Of a stretch of 64,000 nucleotides of DNA, positions 48,828 to 61,393 are shown one piece after another. Location of the stretch: assembly GCA_018907035.1 (NCBI GenBank), contig JACCIC010000049.1, forward strand, positions 3,229,001-3,293,000, in the 5' to 3' direction. Each line of letters begins with the position of its first letter. The first letter of the stretch is position 1. Under the pieces are notes generated by a model that saw only the letters and a list, made by a program, of their open reading frames with translations, was not told the origin of the DNA and did no database searches. A program made the translations under genes and the position numbers. The stretch comes from Sycobia sp. Sy_11. Lineage: Eukaryota > Arthropoda > Insecta > Hymenoptera > Epichrysomallidae.

Positions 48828-49234
48828 CGACGAAAAACCAGTTCTCCGCGCGGCGTGTGTCCCTCTCACGAGAGCCGAGTTATCTTCGTGGATTATAAGG
48901 AGAGAGGAGAAGAACCGCCGCGATACTTTTTGCTCGCTCCCACATACAAACATACGTACATACATACATACATAGATACGTCACGCTTGAAATTTCCATT
49001 CTAGTCCCAGTTCATTTTCTGTGCCTGTGTGCGTGCGTGCGCGCGTGCATCAATATATCAGCTGTGATTCTGTGCATTAAACGAGTGCGTGTCGCGAGTG
49101 TGTCTGGTGGTTATGTAGAAGTATATCTATAACCTCCTGTATTATATGCCCCCTCGAAGGCGGTATTGAATGTGTGTAATCTACGAGTCGCGCGGCAATC
49201 GATAGAACCGTGCCCTTGCGAGAAAGCCATCACG

Positions 49235-50414
49235 ATGCTGGGCACCGAGCAGCAACAAGAGCCGCAACAGCAGCAGGCCGATGACTCGCCCAAGCGCAGA
49301 TCCACCTTCTACGTGACCCTGGACGCGGAACCGCGTCACTCGTCCACCACCTCCTCCTCCGCCTCCACCTCCTCCTCGTCCACGACGGCCAAGTTCCAGA
49401 AGTCCGTCTCGTACGACTCGGACAAGTACGGCTGCTGCAGCACGTACCCGATCGCGACCGCGAGGACGACGCCGGGCGCGCCGCTGCTCCACCGGGCGCA
49501 CAGCACGGCCGCCGAGCCCTCCTCGTCGCGCGACGCCAAGAGGCTGCCGGCCCCGGGCTCGCTCGAGCAGCGCGGCAAGGTCCAGTCGCTCACGCGGATC
49601 TTCGAGGCGTCGCCCGGCAAGAGCGGCGGCCAGCAGCACCGCGTCAATTTCCACAGCAGCAGCAGCAGCAGCAGCGGCGGCAACAACAACAACAACTGCA
49701 CTAGCTACAACAACAAAAACAACAGCAACAACAACAACAACAACAATAGCGGCAACGCCAAGAGCACGGGCGGCAAGTGCGGCGTTAAGAACGGCAGCGC
49801 CATGGACGCGGAGCAGCGGAAGAAGGTGGAGCGGACGCGCTCCTTCAAGACGATCGAGCGCCTGCAGAATCGCTTCGCGGGCAAGAAGGACGCCGGGGCG
49901 GTCAGTAGCGCGGCCGTGGCGAGGCGGCCGGTCAAAGCCGAGCACGACAGCAGGGGCAAGGCGGAGGCCGGAGGCAGCGCTCGGCGCAGGAGCAGGCACG
50001 AGGACGCGGAGCAGCAGCAGCAGCAGCAGCACGCGAAAACCGCGGGCAAGCCGGCGAGGTCGAGGGCGGCGACGGGGACCCCGACCCCGAGCCCCAGCCT
50101 CATGGCCAATCTGCTGATAAGGCGGACGCACAGCACGAAGCTGGCCAGGGGCGGCGGCGCCAAGCAGGGCTCGGTCGACGGCGGCTGCGGCGCGGCCGGG
50201 ATGGCCGAGGAGGAGGGGGAGGAGGCGCGGGGGGCGGTCGAGGGCGACGACCCCGGAGATTCGGGACAGGAGAACGAGGCGGCGGCGGCGGCGGCGGTGG
50301 CGGCGGCGGAGGAGGATGAGGAGGAGGAGGAGGAGGACGACGACGACGACGCGACGGCGGTGGTTCGTCGGAGGGGCTACGAGGAGCAGGACGCCGACGC
50401 GGGCGTTCATTCAG
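49235..50414 (+). CDS. First large coding exon of an unidentified low-complexity, probably intracellular protein (partial gene)
   Basis: Open for 393 codons from an ATG with A at -3 to a phase-1 donor CAG|GTAATT at 50414/50415. The frame read on past the donor has no coding character, so I end the exon there. There is no signal peptide or membrane segment. Residues 4-14 are Gln-rich, 36-51 Ser/Thr-rich, 141-147 poly-Ser, 150-174 Asn-rich, 260-265 poly-Gln, 349-358 poly-Ala and 359-372 an Asp/Glu run. Between them lie islands of ordinary, probably conserved sequence: KRRSTFYVTLD near 20-30, GKVQSLTRIFE near 114-124, RTRSFKTIERLQNRF near 200-214 and LLIRRTHSTKLARG near 293-306. Several fit basophilic-kinase or 14-3-3 type sites (R-x-x-S/T). 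It looks like the disordered N-terminus of a signalling or scaffold protein; no family is recognised and no catalytic domain is present. It sits at the 3' edge of the largest CpG-rich block. No downstream exon was found within the following 13.6 kb, implying a long intron. Confidence 0.8.
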
Positions 50415-50420
50415 GTAATT
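50415..50420 (+). other. Splice donor of the 49.2-50.4 kb exon
   Basis: GTAATT directly follows TTCATTCAG. The codon is split after its first base (phase 1). GC content falls immediately downstream, as expected on entering an intron. Confidence 0.65.
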
Positions 50421-50789
50421 GCGGGGGAATGTTTACCGTACAGTGCGCGGTGGCGCGCGTTTTCTCATATACGCATTATGCGTATGGCATTCGATGCGAG
50501 GACGCGTCACGCGTCGATCCGCGAGGGATCTTTGTCGTTACGTTGCTGCTGTTGCTCTTTGTTCAGGATTTCGATGCACCGTTGGTTACTGTGGTAAGAG
50601 GGAATAACCCCCGATTACATAGAAATGTGCGGATAAGCTGATTTTTCCAATTCGTAACGCGTGTATGTGCGCGCGCGCGCCCGTTTTCCGACAATGTAAC
50701 TGTACGAGAATCGCGAGGCGAATGCTATTTTTAACGAGTGCATCATCGAAGAGGAATCGTTGCACCAACTATATGGTCATATCGAAAGT

Positions 50790-50808
50790 TTTTTTTTTTT
50801 TTTTTTTT
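50790..50808. repeat. Poly-T run
   Basis: About 18 T. Confidence 0.9.
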
Positions 50809-51506
50809 GTTTAATAAATCAGTCGCTCGTTGCGGATGATTTATACGTGTGTATGTAAAAGCTCGTTTTCGTTCACTCCTCGATTTGCATACGATGCATT
50901 GTTTGAATTATTAAAATCACAGACCTGGACAGGCATTAGGTTTTAAATTTGCAATATTTCGAAAAAGTTGCGTATAAATGTGGTATTATGTCTACGACGG
51001 TTCGGACGAGAAAAATCATAAATTCAGCTATTCGACTAATTTATCGTTTTAATGAATAAAAATTCCAATGTGAGTTGCGAAGATTCTCGTGTAAAAAAAA
51101 TGAAATTAACATTCGCATACCTGAGCGATAAACGACTGGCTTCTTGACACACATAAAAAAAAGGAACTCCAATGCATAATCAAAGCACGCACTCGATGCG
51201 TACCAGACTTCCGTAATTATTATTACGCGAGTGACGATATAACCGTTCGAACTTGATCATCCGCTCAATGACATCATCCTCAAGGTCCTTAACTTAAGTA
51301 TATTTATAAAAAAAAAAGAGGACCAAAGGCGCCCGCTACGCTTTCGTTTAATCCGTTGCGTTCGCTCATTGCCTCGTTATCCTTGTGTCCCCCCCCCCCT
51401 TCTCTCATGGAAACCCGGTCGAGGAAGCGAAAAATTCCAGCCATTGCCCCGAAACATTCCTCGGCTGGTTTACGAAAGAGACGGGGACAAAGAGGGAAAG
51501 AGGGTT

Positions 51507-51541
51507 CGAGAGAGAGAGAGAGAGAGAGAGAAGAGAGAGAG
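51507..51541. repeat. (GA)n microsatellite
   Basis: Short array with one slip. Confidence 0.9.
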
Positions 51542-51830
51542 ACTCGTGAAAATATTAACGCTCTGAATGATCGTAAGCGCTCTTAATGGAGAGTATCAAA
51601 AGGAGGGTTCGAGCAATTGAAAATCGTACGTAAATATGGGAAAAATTTACCATACGAAGTTTTCTCCTCTTGTTGGTAGTGGAGGGAATGAGGTGAAAAT
51701 GTATGAAGAATAGGGGGAAGAGTCGCGCGTAAGCGTTTAGGAATCCGACCGATCGGGCAATTAACCGAGACCGTGGGAATTGTAATATAATAGCGACCGA
51801 CTCGCCTTCGTGTTTATACCTTTCCCTTTC

Positions 51831-51857
51831 TCTCTTCTCTCTCTCTCTCTCTCTCCG
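51831..51857. repeat. (CT)n microsatellite
   Basis: Short array. Confidence 0.9.
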
Positions 51858-52356
51858 ACCGCCGAATATCGCATATACCATCCAACGTACGTGGTATATA
51901 CGATGCAACAACCTAATCAAAAAAACGCTGCGTGAAAGAAAAAAAATTTATTTATTTCTGCTCTTTATTCATACTCTCCACCTCGCTGCGCGCGCATTCG
52001 TACACTACGCGTTTATATTTATATCCTTCGCTGTTTTTTTCCTTTCTTTTCTTTTATGCGGCGCAAATTTTCGGCCGTTCTCCTCTCTCGGGCGCGCCGC
52101 GCGAGTTCGTAACGCGTAATTGCGGGCGGTGCAGTGCGCAATTTAGTCGCGCGCGCTTGTTCGCCCTCTTTCTCTCTCTCTCTCTCTATCTTCATTGCGC
52201 TCGGGCGAGAAAAATATACGGCACAAGGAGGCAGCTGCTCTCTGCCGAATTGGCATTCCGTGTCGGCTTGAAATTTCGCGAAATCTATATATATATATAT
52301 ATCTTTGGCGAAAGCATGAAAGGCTAAACGTGTTTTCCTCGCCCCGTTGTCGGGCA

Positions 52357-52359
<3 letters not shown>

Positions 52360-52414
<55 letters not shown>
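52360..52414. repeat. (TA)n microsatellite
   Basis: About 27 units. Confidence 0.95.
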
Positions 52415-52417
<3 letters not shown>

Positions 52418-54201
52418 TCTGGGCTATAATAAAGCATGGGGCATTTCTATTAATATTGTCCGACAGATTGCTTGCTTGCTTTGGGTAATTTTTCGAATAA
52501 ATTTATTATTCAATTTCAGTTTGAAAATAATTAAAATTACAAGTAGCCTGCGCATAATGTAAATAAAGGATTTTATAAAGAAACGATAGCCCAAGAACGT
52601 TTTTCACAATTAAATTCTGAAAATTAATCATACTTGTTGCGATTGTACCCACTTATGTCGTTCCTTTTTCTCATATAAACGCGTTTTACTCTATTTATTT
52701 TACCCCCTCTCCTATATAATAGTAAATCCCATGGAGTATCTCTGTCTTTGTTATTGATATTATTTTATATAGAACTTTTATTAACTGGCTATATATCTAA
52801 AGCAGAAATTTCTTCTATGCATACTTTGTAAATTAAAAATTAACGGTCCTTTTGTATCTGAGATTACCAATAAACACACACACACATACATCTGTCCGTC
52901 TTCGTTTCGCCTCTCGTTAAAGTTTATTGTCGTCGGCCGTTTGCTTCGCGGGGGCGTGGAGCCATTCTCCGACGGACTGCGATTATGATATCCGTGCATT
53001 ATCGCACGAAACTCGTCGACTTTAAATGGCAAAACAATATAAAATATGGAGTTTTCGTACAGGCATGGCAGTAGGTGTCAGCGAGCAGGAATAGCGGAAA
53101 TAAAGTAAGAGCCCTCTTCCCGCTTAATAAGATTTACAAGCGTGTAAATACGCGCGCGCACACACACATTCACACATATGCTGTGCGCGAGACCGTGACG
53201 CGGTGAGGTATTGTGTACAATGTACATATATATATAATGCACAGAGGACTACACGATGCTCTATAGCGAACATCGTACGTCTCTTTGCTGAACAAACAGG
53301 GTGTATTGTATAACTCGCGCGTGTAAATTATAATAAAAGGTCACGAGCAGAAGGGAGCGGAGATTCGTTTACGCGCACTGCCCGAACCTTTGCGTTTTGC
53401 GTGTATAATAAAAATGCGCGATGTGTGCATGTAACAGGCGCCAGGCGTCGAGGCAGTTCGCGTGTCTTGCTCGCTTTATTATATACTATAAAGTATATAT
53501 ATGTACGCATGTCGTGTCTATGCAGGAAGTGCGTGAAAATAAAATGCAAATACTCGCGATTAGCCTCAATGTAAGGATATAAAAGTGTTTGGCACTGTCA
53601 ATCAGCGATAAACAATACTTTTTATTTCAATCAGTCTGCGACTCGAGAACTATTTTTCTTCAATTATTATCGGTATAATTATATTGTCAATACAAAAATT
53701 TAACAAATTTCGTGTAATTTATTTATTGCAAATTCCTAATGGTCTTGATTTCAAGTGTAATAGGGTTAGAAAGTAAAATATTCTTTTTTACATTCACTGT
53801 GAAGATTTATTCATAAAAAAAATACTTTTCATAGCAAAGTATTTTTGGCACTTTTTCAATGATGATTATATGTATGGTAAAATTTCATTCCTCTTAGTAT
53901 ATATATATATTAAATAAGTACAATCGTTTGGCAAAATTATGAAGACGGGTATACACATTCTTACAGTGTAACTGCATACAGTGCGAACTGTATGTCATTA
54001 TTTAAATCAATATAATTTTATAATTTATATCTAGCAAAAAGGTTAATAATGCAGCAACGGCCAATTGCAACGGACAAAAATTACGCAAAAGAGACGAATA
54101 CGTATAAAGAATTTTTTTCGCAATGAACGGCATAGATTCATCCTAGCATATATAAATATATAATAACTACCGCGCGATTGCTGAGGCCGAATATAATTAA
54201 A

Positions 54202-54230
54202 CACACACACACACACACACAAACACACAT
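54202..54230. repeat. (CA)n microsatellite
   Basis: About 13 units. Confidence 0.9.
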
Positions 54231-54332
54231 CAAGTAATTTTAGAAACTGTAACGGAATTTAATAATACCGTTTCAAAAGAATTGCACTCGCATAGTTAAT
54301 AATGTAGGCACGTGTAAGAGGAAAGAATTTGT

Positions 54333-54338
<6 letters not shown>

Positions 54339-54391
<53 letters not shown>
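54339..54391. repeat. (TA)n microsatellite
   Basis: About 26 units. Confidence 0.95.
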
Positions 54392-54394
<3 letters not shown>

Positions 54395-56704
54395 ATCATT
54401 TCGAGGTAACAAAATTATGCAGCGTTCTCGTGTTTTTTTTTTTGTTTTTTTAATCTTACCAATTGGAAATTATTATAAATTGCGCATCGTACGCGCTTAC
54501 GCGGGCTTTGAAAACGTCAAGGATAGTTCGGAGTATCTGGACCGTATGAACCCAAGCGGTTTTTAAACAGAATATAGAGACATAGACGATAAATTACAAG
54601 CGAAGAGTAATAAAAGAAAACTTATATTCGCTGCGCGTGCTGGGCGCGTTCGGGATACCTAATTCGTGATTCCTGTTAGATTATTCGGTTGGATTTTAGA
54701 ACTTCATACGACTATACTTAACCCAGTCTGTGCGAAGCGAGTATTTATCGTTACGATCTTTATATCTCTACATATACTTTATACTCTGTAGAGGGTGAAA
54801 GGATCTCTTCTCTCGGGAGGGGATCGCTCGCACGGGGAGACAGGTTTTCGTTTTTACTCGATTACGGGCTTACTCGACTTTTTCGAAGGCCGGTAAACAA
54901 CGTATTCGTGAGATTATTTCACCGAATGACGCGGGAGAGGGGAGAGGGGGCAGCTCCCGATCAGCTGTGAAAAGGAGCGAGAAGATAAAAATCTGTCCGT
55001 CTTTTTTTCCGGCTGGACGGTTAATAATCCCCCGGTGCGCTTCTTGCGTGTCTATATATATATACACATTTCGTAATTTTAAATGTATTATCTCGAGATC
55101 TCTGAAGATATGCATCTTTAATGGCCTTGCATTTAGCCACGGAATTGGGTATATGGGATACATAATTTTACCTTTTACTCATCGCAGGTATCGGAGAGGA
55201 GAAAAAAAGGAAGACATTATCGCATCTCTCTTTCACTTTCTAAAAACCGTGTATAGCCTAGTCCTCGGCTTTGGGGAAATTTTTAACGGATTCTCCGACA
55301 AAAAGCACCCCACAGCTTTTCCATGTATCTACGAGCGCGGCCATAAATACTCGCGTGTCTCGCGAGGGACTAACGCGACGCGACGCGTTTTTCTTCGTTA
55401 ATCGAATTATTCGAGACTCGTTGGTCGGCGCTAGCCGCCAGTTCCATCAGAATCTCGTATGGTCAAAAAAATAGGTGGGGGCGCGCGTACACGAAATTAC
55501 ATATACGTGTCCCGCGTCTCAATCAACGTCTGGCGAAGACGACGAACAATAATACGTTATTCAATTTCCTGTATATAATATATGTTAAATCCCTTGCCGT
55601 GCCCACGTGTATACGAAGATGGAGTTCTTCCGAACAGCGATTACTATCGCTACGCACGCGATCGTTGCTTTGGGGCCTCTCCGTCGCGACGCCATTTTCC
55701 CGGGCGATGGCGGAACGCGCGCGGGTCGTTGAAGAGATAGGTCGAAAAAAATATCCAGTTCGACCGCCCCCTCGCCCCGTTCCCCCTCGACCGAGAAGGG
55801 ATCGCAATTTGTAAATGTCCCGTTCCTTTCTTTCTGTTTTTCTTCCAATGTATACTTCCCACGTAGAGGTTACGAAGATAAACGTTTCAATATTATGTAT
55901 ATAGATTTGGACGATAGACTCCTATAGGAAGCATCTTCTTATCAGATCGGCCTTCTCACACCGCACTTGCCATTTAACGATCAATGCCTGACTAAATCCG
56001 CGGCGACCAATAGTTGACGATATTTGGGTCGCGGACTTTGTCCAGAGTGTGATAGAGGAATATATTAGAGCCTAACGATCTAGCATTTTTATGAGACCAT
56101 ATTTTCTCTCTTACGAAATTCAGCATACTATCTTGTATTGAATTTGGATGTAATAATATAATCAGAGCCATTTTTATTAATGAAGAATCCCTACTTTTAG
56201 CGATGGTTTAGCGATGAAATGAATAGTAGTTCAATTAAAAAAGGTCTAATCAACATATATTCCTGAATGTACAGTTTCTTTCTTATTGTCATTTAATTGG
56301 CATCGTCAGGCAAAACATTCGCTAAAGCTAGTAAATACGGCGTCGAAACTAGAGATATTCGTGAAAAAAAGAATTCCCTGACCACATTGTCTACCCATTA
56401 TTCTATAAAGGCACAGTGTATTAATCTATAAGTAAATAAATTACCATATCTTGAAAATATGAAAACGTTAAGGCGAAAATGACCAAATCCGTCACCCAAA
56501 TGTCGCGGCCTCTCCTGGCCAGTGTAGATCAAATCATATCACATCTGTAAAGCTATGACTTATTAAAGTACCAAATTCCAACGGGATACTGCGTTACCGT
56601 CAAGGTTTGTTAGGTATAATCGCCAGAGTTAACGGAGACTTCCAAAATTATCTGCCGGAGCGTTGTACGTCAGAGAACGGTCGCTGGAATGGATGCGAAA
56701 CACT

Positions 56705-56705
<1 letters not shown>

Positions 56706-56741
<36 letters not shown>
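56706..56741. repeat. (CT)n microsatellite
   Basis: About 18 units. Confidence 0.95.
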
Positions 56742-56743
<2 letters not shown>

Positions 56744-56916
56744 TTCCCTCTATGCCTATCTCCATTATTTATAAGCGGGAAACAGAGACAACCGTAAAGA
56801 TAGCAAAAATCATTCCTCTGACTGCCGGGCTTATATATAGGAGGCTCTCTCGTGGACTTTCCCTCGAGATTCGCAATTACTTCGCGAACACTTTTCCCCC
56901 ACATCTCTGTACCTAA

Positions 56917-56951
56917 CTCTCTCTCTCTCTCTCTCTCCCTCTCTCTCTCTT
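56917..56951. repeat. (CT)n microsatellite
   Basis: About 17 units with one interruption. Confidence 0.9.
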
Positions 56952-57140
56952 GGACTCACTATTCATGCTGCTCTATAATATATACAATATCTAGAGAGTT
57001 CAACGAAAGTTCTGGTATACGTAGACGCTATATACATATAAAGGTGTACCGATATACCAATTCTATACAGCTGTTGCCTCTGAATTATATATCGAATGTA
57101 TATATTTGTGGTTTTCAAATGCTGATTTGATTATATTCGT

Positions 57141-57142
<2 letters not shown>

Positions 57143-57199
<57 letters not shown>
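57143..57199. repeat. (TA)n microsatellite
   Basis: About 28 units. Confidence 0.95.
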
Positions 57200-57204
<5 letters not shown>

Positions 57205-58077
57205 CGTATTGCATTGGTCCCTGGCGCCGATATATCGCCGCATTGCGAAAGTCTGAGGCAGTAGTATAGCAATTGAAAGCGCGAGCGCGCTCTTGCATTC
57301 GTTCTTTTTTTCTTCCCTCGGTCGATCGATTATATACACTTCCGCGCGCTCGGTCAGCGTAATATTATAACTTTTGCGCAAGTCGAACTCGCCCGAGCCG
57401 CGGTAGTTTCTCTTTTTTGCTCGTGCTATATATATATATATATATCTGCGCGGTATACATTAGGGGCTTTTGTCTCTGTTTAGCTGCCTGGATTTGAATA
57501 TACGCTCTCGATAAATTACACAGGGCTGGCAAAATGGGACGAGCATAGTTCTTAACAACAGTTGCATTAATATATATATATATAGGTCGAGGCTACGTGT
57601 AAATTTTGCAACGTATAATATAGAGTAGATTAGAAAAAGTCTTTTTAAGATCGAGTTCTTTGTCCTCGATATAAGGAGCGCACAGGGTCAGTGAATAATT
57701 CTAGTCACCATTGTCGATCTCCATAACAAGTTGAATACATTGTTTCTCTTTTTTGTATATAATATATAGAAGGAGTTAATTAATAAACGACTGGTAACAG
57801 AGAGCCAATATTTTTTCAATCAAAAACATATTATGAAATATTGATGTGTACTGCCGAAATTTGAGAATAAAATTTTATAGGGGTTCAATGTATCGTCTGC
57901 ACGATCTAAAATTTTTAGGCTGGATTTTATAATAATATAAGAATCTATGAAAACTGATCCGCTTTGTTCAAATTAATACGGCTTTAATAAAAATACCGCT
58001 AATTTCGTTACGTTGCGCATTTGTATTCAGAAAGTACACCAGTAAAATACTCTTTTTTTCCAATAAATATATAATTA

Positions 58078-58094
58078 TATAATAGAAACATAAT

Positions 58095-58155
<61 letters not shown>

Positions 58156-58170
58156 GAAATATAATCTATC
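58078..58170. repeat. (TA)n array flanked by near-identical 21-bp direct repeats
   Basis: TATAATAGAAACATAATCTA at about 58078 and the same sequence with one C-to-T change at about 58150 flank (TA)n at 58097-58152. This looks like duplication of a segment with array expansion inside, or insertion with duplicated flanks. Confidence 0.8.
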
Positions 58171-58452
58171 AGTATCTTTAATTCTTTTTTTTAGTTTCTA
58201 GTAACATAGACGCACATACACGCACACACACGCGCGCGCCCAAGCACGCGGTTTTTAAACCTCTATCAATTTGTACTGGTCGCAATTATACAATATATTG
58301 CTCTCGGATTTTAATGGAATTAGCAGCGCCAATCCTGCCGCAATAACAAGAGCCGATTGCATCTCCTCCTCCTACCTCTCTCGATCCACTCTTATTTTCC
58401 TCTCCCTACGTCTATATGCAATTATTACTAATACATTAATAATGTAGATCTC

Positions 58453-58456
<4 letters not shown>

Positions 58457-58511
<55 letters not shown>
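58457..58511. repeat. (TA)n microsatellite
   Basis: About 27 units. Confidence 0.95.
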
Positions 58512-58513
<2 letters not shown>

Positions 58514-58710
58514 GAAAAAGCCGAAAAACGCGCCCATGAAAACCCATGAGAGCGTTTGTGAGCTTATACGATATACATAAATACACGCATCGCGCATGTA
58601 CAGTATATGTATAAAGTAGCTCTATGCTGCAAAAGCCCGTCGGCATTTTTCGAGGGACCGACGCGCACTTGATACAGCAGCAGCATCGGCCGGCTGGCAT
58701 GCACCTGCCT

Positions 58711-58753
58711 TTCTCTCTCTCTCTGTTTCTCACTCTCTCTCTCTCTCTCTCTC

Positions 58754-58795
<42 letters not shown>

Positions 58796-58830
58796 TCTCT
58801 CTCTCTCTCTCTATCTGTCTCTTCTCTTCT
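58711..58830. repeat. (CT)n-rich tract
   Basis: CT arrays broken by CTGTTT and TCTTCT. Confidence 0.95.
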
Positions 58831-59901
58831 CCCAATCGAAACCGCGCGCGCTGCTTGCACGCTCTCGACCCGACGCCATATAGCACACACCGGGCATACA
58901 TAATATAAGTGCACGTGTTACCCTGGGACGCACGCGAGAGCGCGCTTTGAATATAACGAGCCGCGCGCGTTTAACGACGTCTTTGTTCGATCGAGTGTAT
59001 TCACCAACATATATATATTCGCGAGCATTGGATGAGTTGCGGGCTGAACCTGACGGTCTGATGGGCTTTGGGCTTACATACGTATTATAATTATTATATG
59101 ACAAGGTGGCGCTCGCCTCGATGCACGATCCTGATTCTTATTTCTGCGGTTCAGGGGCGCACTCGAAATTTATCTCGTAGCTTTGCACCAGACATAGTTA
59201 GACCAAGTGTTACGGCAAAGCCATAAACTAATAAAATTATCGCAATTAAATCAAGTTCATTTAGTCGCTAATATGCGTAAAAACCGCGTTCTCTGTATAT
59301 TTGAATAAGATTATTGAAAAAAGCTGAGGCGACGTGGCGGTTGCTGCGGCCAGATTCGGCTTCAGCAATTTGGTATCTACGAAAAACGACTAGTCGTTGT
59401 GTAACTGTTAAATACTGTATTTACTTCTTTTTCTCTTATATATATATCGAAACCAATATATATCATATACATACACATGCAGAAATAAGGTATGAGAATG
59501 AAGCCAGGGTTAATTTGACATAAATGATGTATGAAAGAACCAGGTAAGATTATAGTGTTTATGATTTTTTTATTATTACGTTCGTATTATTACGCTCATG
59601 TAAAAATTTCATAAGGGAGGATATAAAATGGTGTAATAAGTGAAACAAAAATCAAAGACATCGACAACTATTTAAATAATTTTAAGTGAATGTATTTAAA
59701 CACCATAAAGATTATGATCAGGCTATCCAATGAATTTAATACAAAGATTCATGCTCGAAATTTAAATGAAGCGATAATTTAAACTCGTTTCATAATATAG
59801 ACCTTGTTAATAAAAATTCAAATTAACATATCTTGAATTTTTTTTCAAGTACCGCGTTTTTATCGAGTATTAAATCATTAATTAATTTTATTTTAAATGT
59901 A

Positions 59902-59925
59902 TTCTCTCTCTCTCTCTCTCTCTCT
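59902..59925. repeat. (CT)n microsatellite
   Basis: Short array. Confidence 0.9.
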
Positions 59926-60257
59926 TATACATACTCTCTTTCTTTCTCGCTCTTTAGTCTCCAAGTTCATCAAGCGGGAGAAAAAGAAAAGGAACGAACT
60001 TTATACAAGACGAACAAATCATTAATTCAACTGCTGTATTTATTACGGAATCGAAGCTCACAAAATTATGCGTTCAAAAGCGATGTTTCTCTACTCATTT
60101 ACATACTTATAATGTCAGCTTGTAAAGATTATTTTGGTTTTCAAAAAAAAAAAAAAAAATTGAAATAACATAAAGGAAAAAAGAATTACGGAATTTTGCG
60201 TAAAATTCTATTCATTCAACAGGCAGCATCATAAAATCTTCAAGTATCTCTTGGATT

Positions 60258-60285
<28 letters not shown>
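60258..60285. repeat. (CT)n microsatellite
   Basis: Short array. Confidence 0.9.
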
Positions 60286-60289
<4 letters not shown>

Positions 60290-60474
60290 CCGCGCTATAA
60301 CTTCGGAATTCACCTTTTATTAAAACAGAAATTCAAACCGGGATAGAATCGCTGTCTACGAGATTCCAGGCTAGGTGTCGTTTCAGAAATGTAACTCTTT
60401 CTGGAAAATTGTCGGCATGCGATGGCAATGACGACGATGAGGTCTACAGAGGGAGGGAGAGACAAAGAGCGAGA

Positions 60475-60477
<3 letters not shown>

Positions 60478-60527
<50 letters not shown>
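60478..60527. repeat. (GA)n microsatellite
   Basis: With one AAGA slip. Confidence 0.95.
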
Positions 60528-61068
60528 TATTATTCTATTTATGGCGCGCTCCTTTGACGTTCGATGCATCGATACGAACAAAGGAGCTCTCGAAATTCGA
60601 TTTTCACACGCTGACATAGTATTAAGGTTTAATAAAACCGTAGGCGCGCTCCGCGTACGCGTTATTATCTTCGGGAGAACCCTAATTTGATCCCCTCCCC
60701 TCCGCCCCTCATCTAATTGTTGCGCAAGTCCGCAAATTCTAAGTCGATATCGCGCGCGCCGCCTGTCGCGGAACCGAAGTCGAGGAGAGAATATAGAGCC
60801 GGCAGCCTCGTTACAATTATGTTACAAAGCTCGAAGCAGTGCACAAAGCAGCCAAGAGCTCCACGTACGCCGGGTGTATGGGGAGTTTGTCATTATGTTA
60901 TTATCGCGATACACGGCGAAATCTGTATGAAACCGAGAACCCTGACCGCTGTCCCGGGCGTTCGATGTAAAGATCATTCTTGTCAATATAATGTGACGAG
61001 AGCAACGTAGGGGATGTGACTATTGTTGCAAACGGTTTTTGACACTTTACAATGAACCGAGGGAACTT

Positions 61069-61076
<8 letters not shown>

Positions 61077-61101
<25 letters not shown>
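61077..61101. repeat. Poly-A run
   Basis: About 25 A. No retroposed gene was recognised upstream of it. Confidence 0.9.
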
Positions 61102-61305
61102 TATCAAAGGACTTTCGGCGGCTTGACTCCAATTATAAAACGCTTAAATTATAATACCTCTCTTTTATCTCTCTGTAAAAAAAAACACGTTCTATAATTT
61201 GATCGTTGACTTTTTAGTCAGGAAGCTGTTCAGCAAATTAAATTATGCTAAAAGCTTACATAAAGCTCCGGTTTCCAATTATCAGTACTCGATCTCTCTT
61301 TCGCG

Positions 61306-61311
61306 CTCTCT

Positions 61312-61391
<80 letters not shown>
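61306..61391. repeat. Compound (CT)n-(TA)n microsatellite
   Basis: (CT)n to 61348 joins (TA)n at 61349-61391 with no spacer. Confidence 0.95.

Positions 61392-61393
<2 letters not shown>

Larger units (their letters stand above)
47580..49234 (+). promoter_or_regulatory. CpG-rich promoter/5'UTR block upstream of the 393-codon exon
   Basis: This is the densest GC/CpG stretch in the window, interrupted by (TA)n arrays at 48006-48050 and 48774-48826 and a (CAA)n tract at 48438-48461. It is probably the promoter and 5' leader of the gene to its right. No TATA box or initiator could be fixed. Two acceptor-like sites may define leader exons: a good pyrimidine tract ending CCATCTAG at 48690, and a weaker CCCTCGAAG at 49159. 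The role is inferred from composition and position. Confidence 0.45.

Noticed and set aside
49181..50410. 409-codon minus-strand frame
   Set aside because: Antisense of the 393-codon exon; long Leu/Val/Arg runs mirror CAG/GGC/GAC repeats.
60717..61010. 97-codon open frame
   Set aside because: No ATG at the left end; composition ambiguous; no splice support.
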